Counted from the stretch's first letter, positions 36,666 to 45,137 are shown. The stretch: 64,000 nucleotides of DNA from Clostridium fermenticellae (GCF_003600355.1 NZ_CP032416.1:1384183-1448182); one strand, 5' to 3'. The notes: a model not told the origin generated them from the sequence alone. A program made the numbers and translations.

Positions 36666-39194
36666 ATGTATTTTGATAGTGTTAACTTGTTTAAAACAGA
36701 AGATTTCATAAATAATCTTAATAATATGTATGCCCACAGAGACAGAAATGATGAAAGCAGAAGAGAAAAGCTTAACTGTCATATAGAGTTGACATATAGG
36801 TATTTTGAATTCATATGCAGACAAAAAAACCTAAGTGATGTGTTTTTTAGGCTTGAAAAAAATATATTGAAACATAAAAGTGAAGAAGTCATAAATCTAT
36901 GGAAAGAAATGCTTGCCAATACTGTGTATATGCATGATATGGGAAAAATTAATCCTGGTTTTCAATGGATTAATATGCTAAATGAATTGTATAAAGATAC
37001 AGAGGCAGAGAAAGAACATTCACTTCTCGGGGCATATATATATGTAAGTTATTTTTCAAAAAAGATAGATAAGATTCATAAAAGACATGACAGGTTTTAT
37101 CTGAAATATTTTATGTATTTAAACTCCTATATAATATCAAGACACCATGGAATTCTTATTGATATTAAAAATTACGAAGAATTGTTAAGCGATTTTCCTG
37201 AGAAGTACAGCAAAGAAAAGTATTATCCTGATCTCAATATGGATACTTCGGGAAAGGTATATATTTTTAATTCATTTAGCAATTCCCGTAAAAATGTAAA
37301 AGACTGTTTGAATGAAGATGATAGATTAGGTTTTTACATATATATTTACAGTAAACTTATATTTTCAATTTTAACAGCATCAGATTATTATGCCACATCA
37401 GAGTTTATGAATGGCGAAAAAGTAGATGATTTAGGACTTGTAAACGAGAATTTAAAGAGGAAGTTCAGTGAAGATATAGATAAATATTCTATTATGCAAA
37501 GTGTACGGGAATATGAAAAAAATCCTGTACACGATGAGATGTATACAAATATAAATCAATTGAGATCTGAAATAACACTTGAGGCTGAAAAAAATTATCT
37601 AAAAGATAAAAGCAAGAATATATATTATCTTGAAGCACCGACTGGAGCAGGAAAAACTGTAACTTCAATTAATCTTGCAAGGCTTATGCTTAATTCAGAT
37701 GAGAAAATAAATAAGCTATTTTACGTATTCCCTTTTAACACCTTAGTTGAACAGACAGAAGCTGAATTTATGAAGATATTTAAAGATGACGAGAATATAA
37801 TTAAAAATATATCTGTTATAAATTCATTAACGCCTATAAAGACTATTGACGAAGAAGATTATGAAAAGTCTCTTTTAAACAGAATATTTGTAAACTATCC
37901 TTTTGTTATAACTACACATGTTGGCTTATTTAACTTTTTATTTGGAACCAGCAGGGAAGAATGTTTTCCTCTTGTAAATATGTGTAATTCAGTAATAATA
38001 CTTGATGAAATACAAAGCTATAAAAATGATATATGGAAAGAGATAATAAATTTTTTAGATGTATATTCTGAAATTTTGAATATAAGGGTTATAATAATGT
38101 CAGCTACACTTCCAAGGTTCAACAAACTGATAGATTATGAAAGTGAAAATTTTGCCTATCTTATACAGAATAGAAAACATTATTTTGAGAATCCTTACTT
38201 TATGAATAGAGTAAAATTTGAAATGCTTAATTTGAAGGGCGAAATTAAAGAGCAATTTAAAAGTTTGATGGAGGATATTGAGCTGGAAGGTAAAGACAAT
38301 AACAAAATACTTATTGAGTTCATATTTAGAAAGAGAGCGGATGAATTTTATGATTATATGAATGAGAATTTTCACAATGAATATGGACATAAAATTGTCA
38401 TTATGACCTCTGATGATAACAAAGTTGACAGAAAGAAAATTGTGGGTATGGCAAAGGATGAGAATACAAAACTTATACTTATAGCGACTCAAATAATAGA
38501 GGCCGGAATTGACATTGATATGGATATTGGCTATAAAAATATATCCATAATGGATGCAGAAGAACAGTTTATGGGCAGGATAAACAGGTCATACTTAAGA
38601 AATGGAAAGGTGAAATTTTTCAAGATTGATGACTGCGCCGATATATACAAAGGTGATGTAAGAAAAGAAAAGGAATTTACGCTTCTTGAGGATGATATTA
38701 AAGATATTCTTATGAGAAAAGATTTTGAGGAATACTATAAAAGAGTGATAGATAAAATAAATGTAAAGAAAAGGGAGTTTAATGATAGAGGATATGCTCA
38801 TTTTATTTCACAATTAAATTCTTTGGATTTTAAGGAACTGGAAAAACGTATGAAACTTATAGATGACGATCAAAAAGAATATACGGTTTTTATTTCTCGG
38901 GACATAGAAATTAGAAAAGATGAATTTATATCTGGATGTGATGTATGGACAAGTTATAAAAAGGTTTTAATGGACAATTCTATTGGCTATGCTGAGAAGA
39001 GGGTGAAATTGTCTGAAATTAATCTTCTCTTAAATTATTTTATATACAGGGTAAAGAAGATACCGGATCAGTACAATGAACTGCTTGGAGATATATATTA
39101 TATTTCAGACGGAGAAAAGTATATAAAAAATGGCAGGTTTAATCAGGACATATTTACGGGAAAAAAGGTTGATGCGGCAAATATAATTTTGTAA
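36666..39194 (+). CDS. cas3: Cas3 helicase-nuclease (HD plus SF2)
   Basis: Cas3 degrades the target DNA after Cascade binding. The 842-residue protein joins an N-terminal HD nuclease (His39, His90-Asp91 in YMHDMGKINPGFQW, His118, His160/161 in SRHHG, and the Asp in TASDYYAT) to an SF2 helicase with EAPTGAGKT (Walker A), ILDEIQSYK (DExx box), the SAT motif MSATLPRF, QIIEAGIDIDMD and FMGRINRS. All key residues are present, so it should be active. It follows cas5 by nine bases after a GGAGG site and ends two bases before the open frame of cas4. Confidence 0.95.
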   Translation: MYFDSVNLFKTEDFINNLNNMYAHRDRNDESRREKLNCHIELTYRYFEFICRQKNLSDVFFRLEKNILKHKSEEVINLWKEMLANTVYMHDMGKINPGFQWINMLNELYKDTEAEKEHSLLGAYIYVSYFSKKIDKIHKRHDRFYLKYFMYLNSYIISRHHGILIDIKNYEELLSDFPEKYSKEKYYPDLNMDTSGKVYIFNSFSNSRKNVKDCLNEDDRLGFYIYIYSKLIFSILTASDYYATSEFMNGEKVDDLGLVNENLKRKFSEDIDKYSIMQSVREYEKNPVHDEMYTNINQLRSEITLEAEKNYLKDKSKNIYYLEAPTGAGKTVTSINLARLMLNSDEKINKLFYVFPFNTLVEQTEAEFMKIFKDDENIIKNISVINSLTPIKTIDEEDYEKSLLNRIFVNYPFVITTHVGLFNFLFGTSREECFPLVNMCNSVIILDEIQSYKNDIWKEIINFLDVYSEILNIRVIIMSATLPRFNKLIDYESENFAYLIQNRKHYFENPYFMNRVKFEMLNLKGEIKEQFKSLMEDIELEGKDNNKILIEFIFRKRADEFYDYMNENFHNEYGHKIVIMTSDDNKVDRKKIVGMAKDENTKLILIATQIIEAGIDIDMDIGYKNISIMDAEEQFMGRINRSYLRNGKVKFFKIDDCADIYKGDVRKEKEFTLLEDDIKDILMRKDFEEYYKRVIDKINVKKREFNDRGYAHFISQLNSLDFKELEKRMKLIDDDQKEYTVFISRDIEIRKDEFISGCDVWTSYKKVLMDNSIGYAEKRVKLSEINLLLNYFIYRVKKIPDQYNELLGDIYYISDGEKYIKNGRFNQDIFTGKKVDAANIIL

Positions 39195-39208
39195 TTATGG
39201 AGGAAAGT

Positions 39209-39703
39209 ATGAAAATAAATGGTACACTTATAAATTACTATTTTCACTGCAAAAGACAGTTTTGGCTGCATGGCAATAGAATTAATATGGAGTATACAAA
39301 TGAAGATGTAAAAATAGGAAAGGCAATCCATGAATTAAAGGCAGAAGGCAAGGATAATGCAGAAATAGCTATAGATAATGTGAAGATAGACAAGCTTACT
39401 AAGGATTATTTAGTTGAGATAAAAAAGTCAGATGCAGATGTGGAGGCTTCAAAGTGGCAGGTTTTATTTTATTTAAGTGTATTAAAAAGTAAAGGCATAA
39501 TTAGAGAAGGCAAGCTTGAATTTCAGGAAAAAAATAAACAGGATAAAAAGATAATATATGTAAGTCTCACAGAAGAAAGTGAAAATAGATTAAAAGATTT
39601 AGAAGTTGAAATGGAAAAGCTGCTTGAAGAGGAGATACCTCCTAAAATCGGAAAAGTCAAGGGCTGCAGGAAATGTGCTTATTATGAGTATTGTTATATA
39701 TAA
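39209..39703 (+). CDS. cas4: Cas4 exonuclease (adaptation)
   Basis: Cas4 trims prespacers and helps choose those with a correct PAM. This 164-residue protein has the RecB-like start INGTLINYYFHCKRQFWLH, the LVEIKKSDADVEASKWQVLFYL catalytic core and the C-terminal iron-sulfur cysteines GCRKCAYYEYC. The ATG at 39209 is used because GGAGGA lies just before it and family proteins start at this point; the ATG at 39197 overlaps that site. Its end overlaps an upstream extension of cas1's frame but not the cas1 coding sequence. Confidence 0.92.
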   Translation: MKINGTLINYYFHCKRQFWLHGNRINMEYTNEDVKIGKAIHELKAEGKDNAEIAIDNVKIDKLTKDYLVEIKKSDADVEASKWQVLFYLSVLKSKGIIREGKLEFQEKNKQDKKIIYVSLTEESENRLKDLEVEMEKLLEEEIPPKIGKVKGCRKCAYYEYCYI

Positions 39704-39726
39704 AATATATTTTAGGTGGTGAAAAA

Positions 39727-40731
39727 ATGGCAGGCGGTACTAAGTATCTTATGAGTATGGGAGAACTTAAGAGAAAAGATAATTCAATAGTGTTTAAGAA
39801 TGATAAGGGGAATTCCTATTTACCTGTAGAGTCGATACAGGAACTGTACTGTATGAATGAAATCTCTATAAATACAAAATTTCTTGATTTTGCAGCTAAA
39901 GCAGGCATAGTTATCCACTTTTTTAATTACTATGGATATTACAGCGGAACTTTTTATCCCAAAGAGAATCTTGTAAGCGGCAGGGTAACTATAAAGCAGG
40001 TTGGGGCTTTTTTAAATAATAGAAATTATATAGCAAAGGCATTTGTAAGCGGAATAGGAGAAAATATATATCAGCTTTTATATCATTATTACAGACATGA
40101 TAAAAAAGAAGTAGAACCTGCTCTTGAGTGGATAAGAGAAAAGCTACCTGAATATATGGAAGACGGCAATATGGAAATAAAGCAGATACTCAGAGTAGAA
40201 GGCGAAATATGGCAGAGATTTTATGAGTGTTTCAAGTACATATTGCCAGAAGATTTTGTACTCAACAAAAGAGTTAAAAGGCCTCCAGATAATCCAATAA
40301 ATGCTCTTATATCCTTTGGAAATTCAATACTATATTCGAAGACGGTAGCACAAATTTACAATACCCATTTAAATCAAACTATAAGTTATCTCCACGAACC
40401 GTCTGAGGGTAGGTTTTCTTTAAGTCTTGATCTGTCTGAGGTATTTAAACCAGCAATAGTTTATAGGACGATATTTGATCTGGTCAATACAAAGCAGATT
40501 CAAGTAAGCAAGCATTTTGATAAGAAATATAATTATTGTCTTTTAAATGATGAAGGCAGGAAAATATTTGTACAGGCAATTGAGCAGAGATTTGAAAGTG
40601 TTTTCGACCATAAAAAGCTTAAGAGGAAGGTGAGTTATAAGACAGCAATAAGACTTGACGGATACAAACTTATAAAATATTTAGTAGAAGGAGAAGAATT
40701 TAAACCTTTTAGTTTAAAGGATATGATGTAA
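39727..40731 (+). CDS. cas1: Cas1 integrase (type I-B)
   Basis: Cas1 with Cas2 inserts new spacers at the leader end. The 334-residue protein starts at ATG 39727 (MAGGTKYLMSMGELKRKD) after TTAGGTGGTG; the open frame extends further upstream but into cas4. The metal-binding residues are the Glu in RVEGEIWQRFY, the His in YLHEPSEGRFS and the Asp in LSLDLSEVFKP, all in place. It is the only cas1 in the window and so should be responsible for growth of all three arrays, including the odd repeat units of array 3. Confidence 0.95.
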   Translation: MAGGTKYLMSMGELKRKDNSIVFKNDKGNSYLPVESIQELYCMNEISINTKFLDFAAKAGIVIHFFNYYGYYSGTFYPKENLVSGRVTIKQVGAFLNNRNYIAKAFVSGIGENIYQLLYHYYRHDKKEVEPALEWIREKLPEYMEDGNMEIKQILRVEGEIWQRFYECFKYILPEDFVLNKRVKRPPDNPINALISFGNSILYSKTVAQIYNTHLNQTISYLHEPSEGRFSLSLDLSEVFKPAIVYRTIFDLVNTKQIQVSKHFDKKYNYCLLNDEGRKIFVQAIEQRFESVFDHKKLKRKVSYKTAIRLDGYKLIKYLVEGEEFKPFSLKDMM

Positions 40732-40746
40732 GGTGGGATCATTTCT

Positions 40747-41031
40747 ATGAAGAGAAACTTTAATTTCAATTACGCATTTTTATTTTATGATGTAAATGAA
40801 AAAAGGGTGAATAAAGTATTTAAAGTTTGCAAAAAGTATTTTCATCATCACCAAAATTCTGTTTTTAGAGGATCAATAACTCCTTCAAAGATGATAAAAT
40901 TGAAAAGCGAACTGAATAAGATTGTAGAGAGTGGTGATTTTGTAACAATAATAAAACTTATGAATGATAGCTGTTTTGAAGAAGAAACGCTTGGAACAAA
41001 TGATAAAAATACTGAGAATTTGATACTTTGA
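40747..41031 (+). CDS. cas2: Cas2 (type I-B)
   Basis: Cas2 is the dimeric bridge of the Cas1-Cas2 integrase. The 94-residue product has the ferredoxin-like fold start YAFLFYDVNEKRVNKVFKVC and the HHQNSVFRGSITPSKM segment normal for I-B Cas2. It follows cas1 by 15 bases, with AAGGTGGG upstream, and closes the operon; a hairpin follows the stop. The C-terminus has an acidic, polar tail with no obvious domain. Confidence 0.93.
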   Translation: MKRNFNFNYAFLFYDVNEKRVNKVFKVCKKYFHHHQNSVFRGSITPSKMIKLKSELNKIVESGDFVTIIKLMNDSCFEEETLGTNDKNTENLIL

Positions 41032-41034
41032 TTT

Positions 41035-41066
41035 TTTAATTTTGCGTGGTAAATGCAAAAATTTAA
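41035..41066 (+). terminator. Possible terminator after cas2
   Basis: TTAATTTTGC and GCAAAAATTTAA pair around GTGGTAAAT just after the cas2 stop. A 15-bp palindrome, ATTACGCAGCGTAAT, lies a few bases further (41074-41088), between cas2 and the acetyltransferase gene. Confidence 0.5.
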
Positions 41067-41138
41067 CTTGCACATTACGCAGCGTAATCATTTATATTTA
41101 TAATTGAAATTATTATTGTTTCAAGGAGGAGAGAAAAC

Positions 41139-41561
41139 ATGAACCTTAACATTCAATATAATTGTTTAAATGTAGATTGGAATGATGTCTCTGAAATATT
41201 AAAAAAGGTTGGAATGGCATATTTTGAGGCGAAAATGCATGAAAAAGCTTTTAAAAATAGTCATACTGTCATATTTGTCTTTGATGATAACAAATTAATT
41301 GGATTCGGACGTGCAATTTCAGATGGAAGCTATCAGGCTGCAATTTATGATGTTGCAGTATTACCTGAATATCAGGGAAAGGGTGTTGGCAGAACAATTG
41401 TTGATGCCATTTTAAAGTGTATTCCTCAGTGCAGTTTTATATTGTATGCTTCACCTGGTAAGGAAGCTTTTTATGAAAAACGTGGGTTTAGTAAAATGAA
41501 AACTGGAATGGCATGTTTTCATAATTCAGAGGCAATGCGAACGAAAGGGTTTATTAAATAA
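41139..41561 (+). CDS. GNAT-family N-acetyltransferase
   Basis: The 140-residue protein has the acetyl-CoA-binding core of GNAT enzymes: IYDVAVLPEYQGKGVGRTIV holds the Q/RxxGxG/A motif, and ASPGKEAFYEKRGFSKMKTGM is the usual end of the fold. The substrate cannot be inferred. A near-perfect CAAGGAGGAG precedes the ATG. It is placed between the cas operon and array 3, and there is no sign that it works with CRISPR; its promoter region holds a 15-bp palindrome that could bind a regulator. Confidence 0.87.
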   Translation: MNLNIQYNCLNVDWNDVSEILKKVGMAYFEAKMHEKAFKNSHTVIFVFDDNKLIGFGRAISDGSYQAAIYDVAVLPEYQGKGVGRTIVDAILKCIPQCSFILYASPGKEAFYEKRGFSKMKTGMACFHNSEAMRTKGFIK

Positions 41562-41584
41562 ATTGTGCATGAAGTCAAAGTTGA

Positions 41585-41759
41585 TTTTCCAATCACCGTT
41601 AAAAGTTAAAGTGCCTAAGCTGTTTAAATTCAATAGCTTATAGCACCTTTTTACTGTGATTGTCTAAAATAAAAAATGGTTGGAAAAATTTCAGATAAAG
41701 CCTTTATTATCAATAGGGTTAGAGATATAATGGAAATAAAGAATGGCTATTTTACTCTG
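41585..41759 (+). promoter_or_regulatory. CRISPR array 3 leader
   Basis: This has the same organisation as leaders 1 and 2: arms TTTTCCAATCA (41585-41595, one mismatch) and TGGTTGGAAAA (41677-41687), then TTTCAGATAAAGCCTTTATT, a TATAAT at 41726-41731 and the end GAATGGCTATTTTACTCTG. It is well conserved although the array is short. Part of the intervening sequence can fold (AAGTGCCTAAGCT with AGCTTATAGCAC). Confidence 0.8.
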
Positions 41760-42037
41760 GTTGAAGTTGAACCTTAACATGAGATGTACAAATTATTTAA
41801 TTTCGTTGAAGGACATGAAAATGCGTTGAAGTTGAACCTTAACATGAGATGTACTACTGGATAACCGCCAACCATATTTTTATTTATTTTGTTGAAGTTG
41901 AACCTTAACATGAGATGTATTTAAATCAAAAATGATGAAAATAAAAGATACTTTTTTAATTGGTTGAACCTTAACATGAGATGTATTTAATGTGGACAGA
42001 TGCTTTTAACAGATGGTTTGCTACCGGTTGAACTTTA
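41760..42037 (+). CRISPR. CRISPR array 3, five irregular repeats and four spacers
   Basis: Units start at 41760, 41825, 41891, 41963 and 42027. Unit 3 is 36 nt: GTTGAA followed by a complete 30-nt repeat (GTTGAACCTTAACATGAG to ATGTATTTAAAT). Units 1 and 2 begin with the same doubled GTTGAAGTTGAACC but stop at GATGTA(C), so they are 29-30 nt and lack the TTTAAAT end. Unit 4 has no doubling and has lost one A; unit 5 is only GTTGAAC plus decay. Spacing is 65, 66, 72 and 64. The array lies downstream of cas2 on the same strand. Whether it is still used is unclear. Confidence 0.88.
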
Positions 42038-42039
42038 AA

Positions 42040-42067
42040 AACAGGCACTATTTATAATGCCTGTTAA
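42040..42067 (-). terminator. Terminator of the minus-strand barrel-protein gene
   Basis: AACAGGCA and TGCCTGTT pair around a short loop; on the minus strand the stem is followed by TTTTTAAAG. It also marks the end of array 3. Confidence 0.7.
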
Positions 42068-42110
42068 ATCGTACAACTGGTTAAGTTTATTTTTTTTGCA
42101 TAATTGAAGA

Positions 42111-42401
42111 TTACACTACACTGTATATTTTCACATCAGGAGCATCATCCCATAATGCTTTGAGTCCTACAAAAACATCATTTTTGAATAGTTCGCTATT
42201 TAGATATAATTTTGCGTGTTCTACACTATCGAAGCCATGGAGTACCTGAACATCTTCATCGCGGATTAAAAGGTTTTTAGTAAGTGCACCAGATATGCTA
42301 TTCAAAAATGGAGTGCGGTAATCTGAATAAACCTTTGCTGCAGAGGCTCTTTTTGTACTGCCGATTTTCATTGTGATTTCAAGATAAGCTTTTACTTTCA
42401 T
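42111..42401 (-). CDS. Small alpha/beta-barrel protein, antibiotic-monooxygenase-like
   Basis: This 96-residue protein looks like a dimeric ferredoxin-like barrel: a first strand MKVKAYLEITMKIG, a central helix with YSDYRTPFLNSI, an LHGFDSVEHAKLYLNSELF segment and a final strand KIYSVV. Proteins of this shape include ABM-type monooxygenases and stress-related small proteins; no catalytic residue is diagnostic, so the function is open. AAGGAGGA lies before the ATG. It is divergent from an HxlR regulator gene 180 bases away, which is the usual arrangement of such a regulator with its target. Confidence 0.6.
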   Translation of the reverse strand: MKVKAYLEITMKIGSTKRASAAKVYSDYRTPFLNSISGALTKNLLIRDEDVQVLHGFDSVEHAKLYLNSELFKNDVFVGLKALWDDAPDVKIYSVV

Positions 42402-42581
42402 ATTAAAGTTCCTCCTTAAATATTGTTATATTTGTTTATTACACAATTAAAGTATATTAAAAAAACTATGTGGGTGAAAGATATAAGCAAATTTATGAGT
42501 AACTAATAAATTTTATAGTAACTTGTAAATTTATATCAATAGATTATAATTTATGTATCAAAAATATTGGAGGAATGGCAA

Positions 42582-42962
42582 GTGTATAAACAAAAATTAG
42601 AAAGAGAAATCAGATGTCCTCTAGAGTATGGATTGGATATATTTGGACGCAAGTGGAATTCACGTATCATATGTGTACTAGCTGAAAAGCATATATTGCG
42701 GTATAGTGAAATTCGTAAGGAAATGATAAATATAACAGATGCAGTATTAGCAACAACTTTGAAAAACTTAATTTCAGATAACATAATAAAACGGGAGCAA
42801 TATAATGAAATTCCACCTAAAGTAGAGTATTCACTAACAGACAAAGGTAAATCTGTTGTACCTGTTTTGCAAAGTATTTGTAAGTGGTCTGGAGCTTATC
42901 ATAAAAATGAAAATGAACATACAATGGCTCAATGCCAGAAATGTGATTATAATAATGAATAA
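42582..42962 (+). CDS. HxlR-family transcriptional regulator
   Basis: The protein (126 residues from the GTG at 42582) has the HxlR winged helix: RCPLEYGLDIFGRKWNSRI, then LRYSEIRKEMINITDAVLATTLKNL and the wing PPKVEYSLTDKGKSVVPVL. The cysteine before PLEYGLDIFG is typical of HxlR members that sense thiol-reactive or oxidising compounds. The start is chosen by distance from GGAGGA; the upstream TTG overlaps that site. An unusual C-terminal CQKCDYNNE adds two cysteines. It probably regulates the divergent barrel-protein gene and perhaps the decayed flavodoxin-family gene downstream. Confidence 0.85.
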   Translation: MYKQKLEREIRCPLEYGLDIFGRKWNSRIICVLAEKHILRYSEIRKEMINITDAVLATTLKNLISDNIIKREQYNEIPPKVEYSLTDKGKSVVPVLQSICKWSGAYHKNENEHTMAQCQKCDYNNE

Positions 42963-43059
42963 GGCAAATTTCAAAGATAAATTAACAGGTATCTAAGCCA
43001 TCATTTTAAGCAGTGTGATTGTTATTAGCAAAAGTGTATAATTAGAAGAAAATGATATA

Positions 43060-43096
43060 AACTTGCCGATACATATTAACGGCAGGTTTGTGTTAG
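43060..43096 (+). terminator. Terminator after the HxlR gene
   Basis: AACTTGCCG and CGGCAGGTT form a nine-pair stem around ATACATATTAA, followed by TGTGTT. The T-tract is weak. Confidence 0.55.
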
Positions 43097-43097
43097 A

Positions 43098-43652
43098 TGG
43101 GTTCTTCTTTATATTTATGGACTTAATAACTCCATTCACCAAGGGAATGTAAAATTATTAGAAAAAGTAGCAAAAGGAGCTAAATCTAAAGGTGCTGAAG
43201 TTATTGAATTTAATTTAAATAATTCTGGAGTTCGTGGCTGCCAAGCTACTTCTATTGCCGTACCCATGACGGTTTGTACTATTAATGATTATCTTCAGCC
43301 AATGTATAAGGCTATTAATGAAGCCGATGCTATTGTATTTGGTTCTCCAATTTACTATTATCAAATTACAGGTAAAGCAAGAGTTTGGTTGGATCGTACA
43401 TTTTCAATGCTTGGAGATAACTTTACACCAAGACATCCAGGTAAAAAGTTAATAACCATATTTGTTCAAGGAAGCCCAGATCCTAAAATAGGTGCAGAGA
43501 GCGTTAAATTTGCTAATGATATTTTAGAATAATATGGTTGGAAGTTGGAGGATAGTATTCATTACTGCGGAACTAGTAATAATACTGATTTAGAAATGTT
43601 TGATGAGTTATCTTTAAGAGCATTTAAGGATGGGGAAAATTTAGCCAGATAA
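43098..43652 (+). pseudogene. Decayed flavodoxin-family NADPH-dependent FMN reductase
   Basis: Read across frames the region gives LYIYGLNNSIHQGNVKLLEK, then ADAIVFGSPIYYYQITGKAR, LDRTFSML and, after a stop, YGWKLEDSIHYCGTSNN to a final stop. The start codon (ATGG) is out of frame by one base. Near 43250-43275 two shifts of opposite sign replace the expected YCRTHDG segment, which carries a conserved cysteine, with TSIAVPMTV. An in-frame TAA at 43530-43532 cuts off the last 40 residues. With four lesions it is a dead gene. Homologues are iron-sulfur or azo/nitro reductases, often regulated by HxlR proteins. Confidence 0.8.
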
Positions 43653-43673
43653 ATTTCTAACATATATTTGAAC

Positions 43674-43712
43674 GCCGCATTTATTTAAATCTGAATAATG
43701 TGGCATTTTTGA
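43674..43712 (+). terminator. Terminator after the decayed reductase gene
   Basis: GCCGCATTTATT pairs with AATAATGTGGC and is followed by ATTTTTG. Up to 43850 the DNA is otherwise AT-rich without a visible gene. Confidence 0.6.
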
Positions 43713-43863
43713 AGTATATTTTCGGAGAAAGTCGAGCAATAATGTTATACATTTATTCTTTATATTTGTTCTTTTTTACTTGAATTATATATTTTAGTAA
43801 GATTATAATTATGATGACTAAAGAAATAAATTTGTAAAATTCTAAGCTTTTAAGGAGAGAAAT

Positions 43864-44097
43864 ATGAAGGTAATATTTGAATTTAAGAATATAAATGGTG
43901 AGTTAAATACAGAAAATAATATAGAAAAAGAGTTAACTTATGAGGAAATTGTTGTAATACTAAATTCAAAAGAAATAAACTATCCAGTAAATAACTCGTT
44001 TTTATTTACACCAAAACATTGTACTGTTGAAAATTCTACATATGATATGTTTACTGAGCCCTATAAATTAAAAATAACACTTAGGGAAAAGCTGTAG
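43864..44097 (+). CDS. Small protein of unknown function
   Basis: The 77-residue frame has a very good AAGGAGAG ahead of its ATG and a normal codon pattern, so it is probably translated. It begins MKVIFEFKNINGEL and contains TYEEIVVILNSKEINYPVNN, suggesting a small alpha/beta fold. There are no cysteines apart from one, no membrane segment and no known motif. It is monocistronic, between terminators, in a region of broken and accessory genes. I do not recognise the family. Confidence 0.5.
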   Translation: MKVIFEFKNINGELNTENNIEKELTYEEIVVILNSKEINYPVNNSFLFTPKHCTVENSTYDMFTEPYKLKITLREKL

Positions 44098-44112
44098 CGC
44101 CATCGAAAATAA

Positions 44113-44150
44113 TCCAAGGAAAGAACCTAAAAAGGTTCTACTTTGGTAAT
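44113..44150. terminator. Hairpin between convergent genes
   Basis: CCAAGGAAAGAACCT and AGGTTCTACTTTGG pair with two mismatches around AAAA. It can serve both the small-protein gene and the nitroreductase gene. Confidence 0.55.
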
Positions 44151-44161
44151 AATTTATATTG

Positions 44162-44695
44162 CTACTTTAAGTATTTATTTGAGTAACTGTTTAAATATAC
44201 TTTACTATAATTTAAGCTTTCTTCTGTTAAAGGATCTTTTTCTTCATCTGGGCAGCCTATAGAGATTACTGCCAGAATGTTTATGTTTTCAGGAACATTA
44301 AATATTTCTCTAATGTATTCTTCTGAGGATGTACTTTCATTATAATTTCTATTCCTTACTTGAAGCCAACAAGACCCTAGGCCTATTTCTTGAGATAACA
44401 GGTGGATATTACTTGCTGCAATTGAGGCATTTTCTATCCATACGTCGCTTAAAGAAGGATTACCCATAACGATAATTCCAAGATCAGCATTTTTTAAAAA
44501 TGAAGCACCTGGTTTGAAATTAGAAAGTTTACTTAATAAGTCTTTATCTTTAACGATAATAAACTCGCAGGATTTAGAGTTTTTTGATGTTGGTGAGAGC
44601 AATGCAGCTTGTATTAAGCTCAATATTTTTTCATCAGAAACTTTTTCATTTGTGTATTTTCTTATACTTCTTCTCTTTTTTAACAGTTCAAGCAT
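44162..44695 (-). CDS. Nitroreductase-family flavoprotein
   Basis: The 177-residue protein has the FMN-binding start LLKKRRSIRKYTNEKVSDEKI (first arginine pair binds the phosphate), AALLSPTSKNSKSCEFIIVKD and the late ISIGCPDEEK motif, all standard for the nitroreductase superfamily. It would reduce nitro, quinone or flavin substrates with NAD(P)H; the true substrate is not known. AAGGAGGATA precedes the ATG. The gene stands alone on the minus strand. It is shorter than classical NfsB proteins and fits the clostridial one-domain group. Confidence 0.87.
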   Translation of the reverse strand: MLELLKKRRSIRKYTNEKVSDEKILSLIQAALLSPTSKNSKSCEFIIVKDKDLLSKLSNFKPGASFLKNADLGIIVMGNPSLSDVWIENASIAASNIHLLSQEIGLGSCWLQVRNRNYNESTSSEEYIREIFNVPENINILAVISIGCPDEEKDPLTEESLNYSKVYLNSYSNKYLK

Positions 44696-44855
44696 CTTTA
44701 TATCCTCCTTTAATAAATCATTTCTTATTATAGTAACATAAAATCAATTGAAAAATGTATTTATTATAGAAATTTTTACATGGGAATAATTCACGAATAT
44801 TATATAACACTGTTACAAATAATATTGAAAAGAAAATATATGTGAGGTGTTAGTT

Positions 44856-45086
44856 ATGAGTGATAAATCAAAAGTTCTGAAAGTAAAGAAAAATTCTCAG
44901 GGTGATATAACTAATGTAATGCTTGAAAATGGTAATATATATTCAATGGATGAAGCAATAACGATGGCAAAAGACGGTTTAATAGAAGGTGTAAATGTCG
45001 AAAAAGCTAAAAGTGGCAGAGAGTATTTAAGAAGCAATCCTAATGGTAGTGAAGATGATAATTTAGATAATAAATCAGTTTTTTAA
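44856..45086 (+). CDS. DUF3892-like small protein
   Basis: The 76-residue product contains VLKVKKNSQGDITNVMLENG and the helix DEAITMAKDGLIEGVNV, then REYLRSNPNGSEDDNLDN. This is the pattern of the small DUF3892 family, whose role is unknown. The ATG at 44856 is preferred over the GTG at 44847 because GAGGTG lies six bases ahead of it. It is monocistronic and ends before a strong terminator. Confidence 0.65.
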   Translation: MSDKSKVLKVKKNSQGDITNVMLENGNIYSMDEAITMAKDGLIEGVNVEKAKSGREYLRSNPNGSEDDNLDNKSVF

Positions 45087-45137
45087 ATAATATTTGAGAA
45101 AGCATAATGAAATAAATTTAGGTAGACTAATGAAAAA

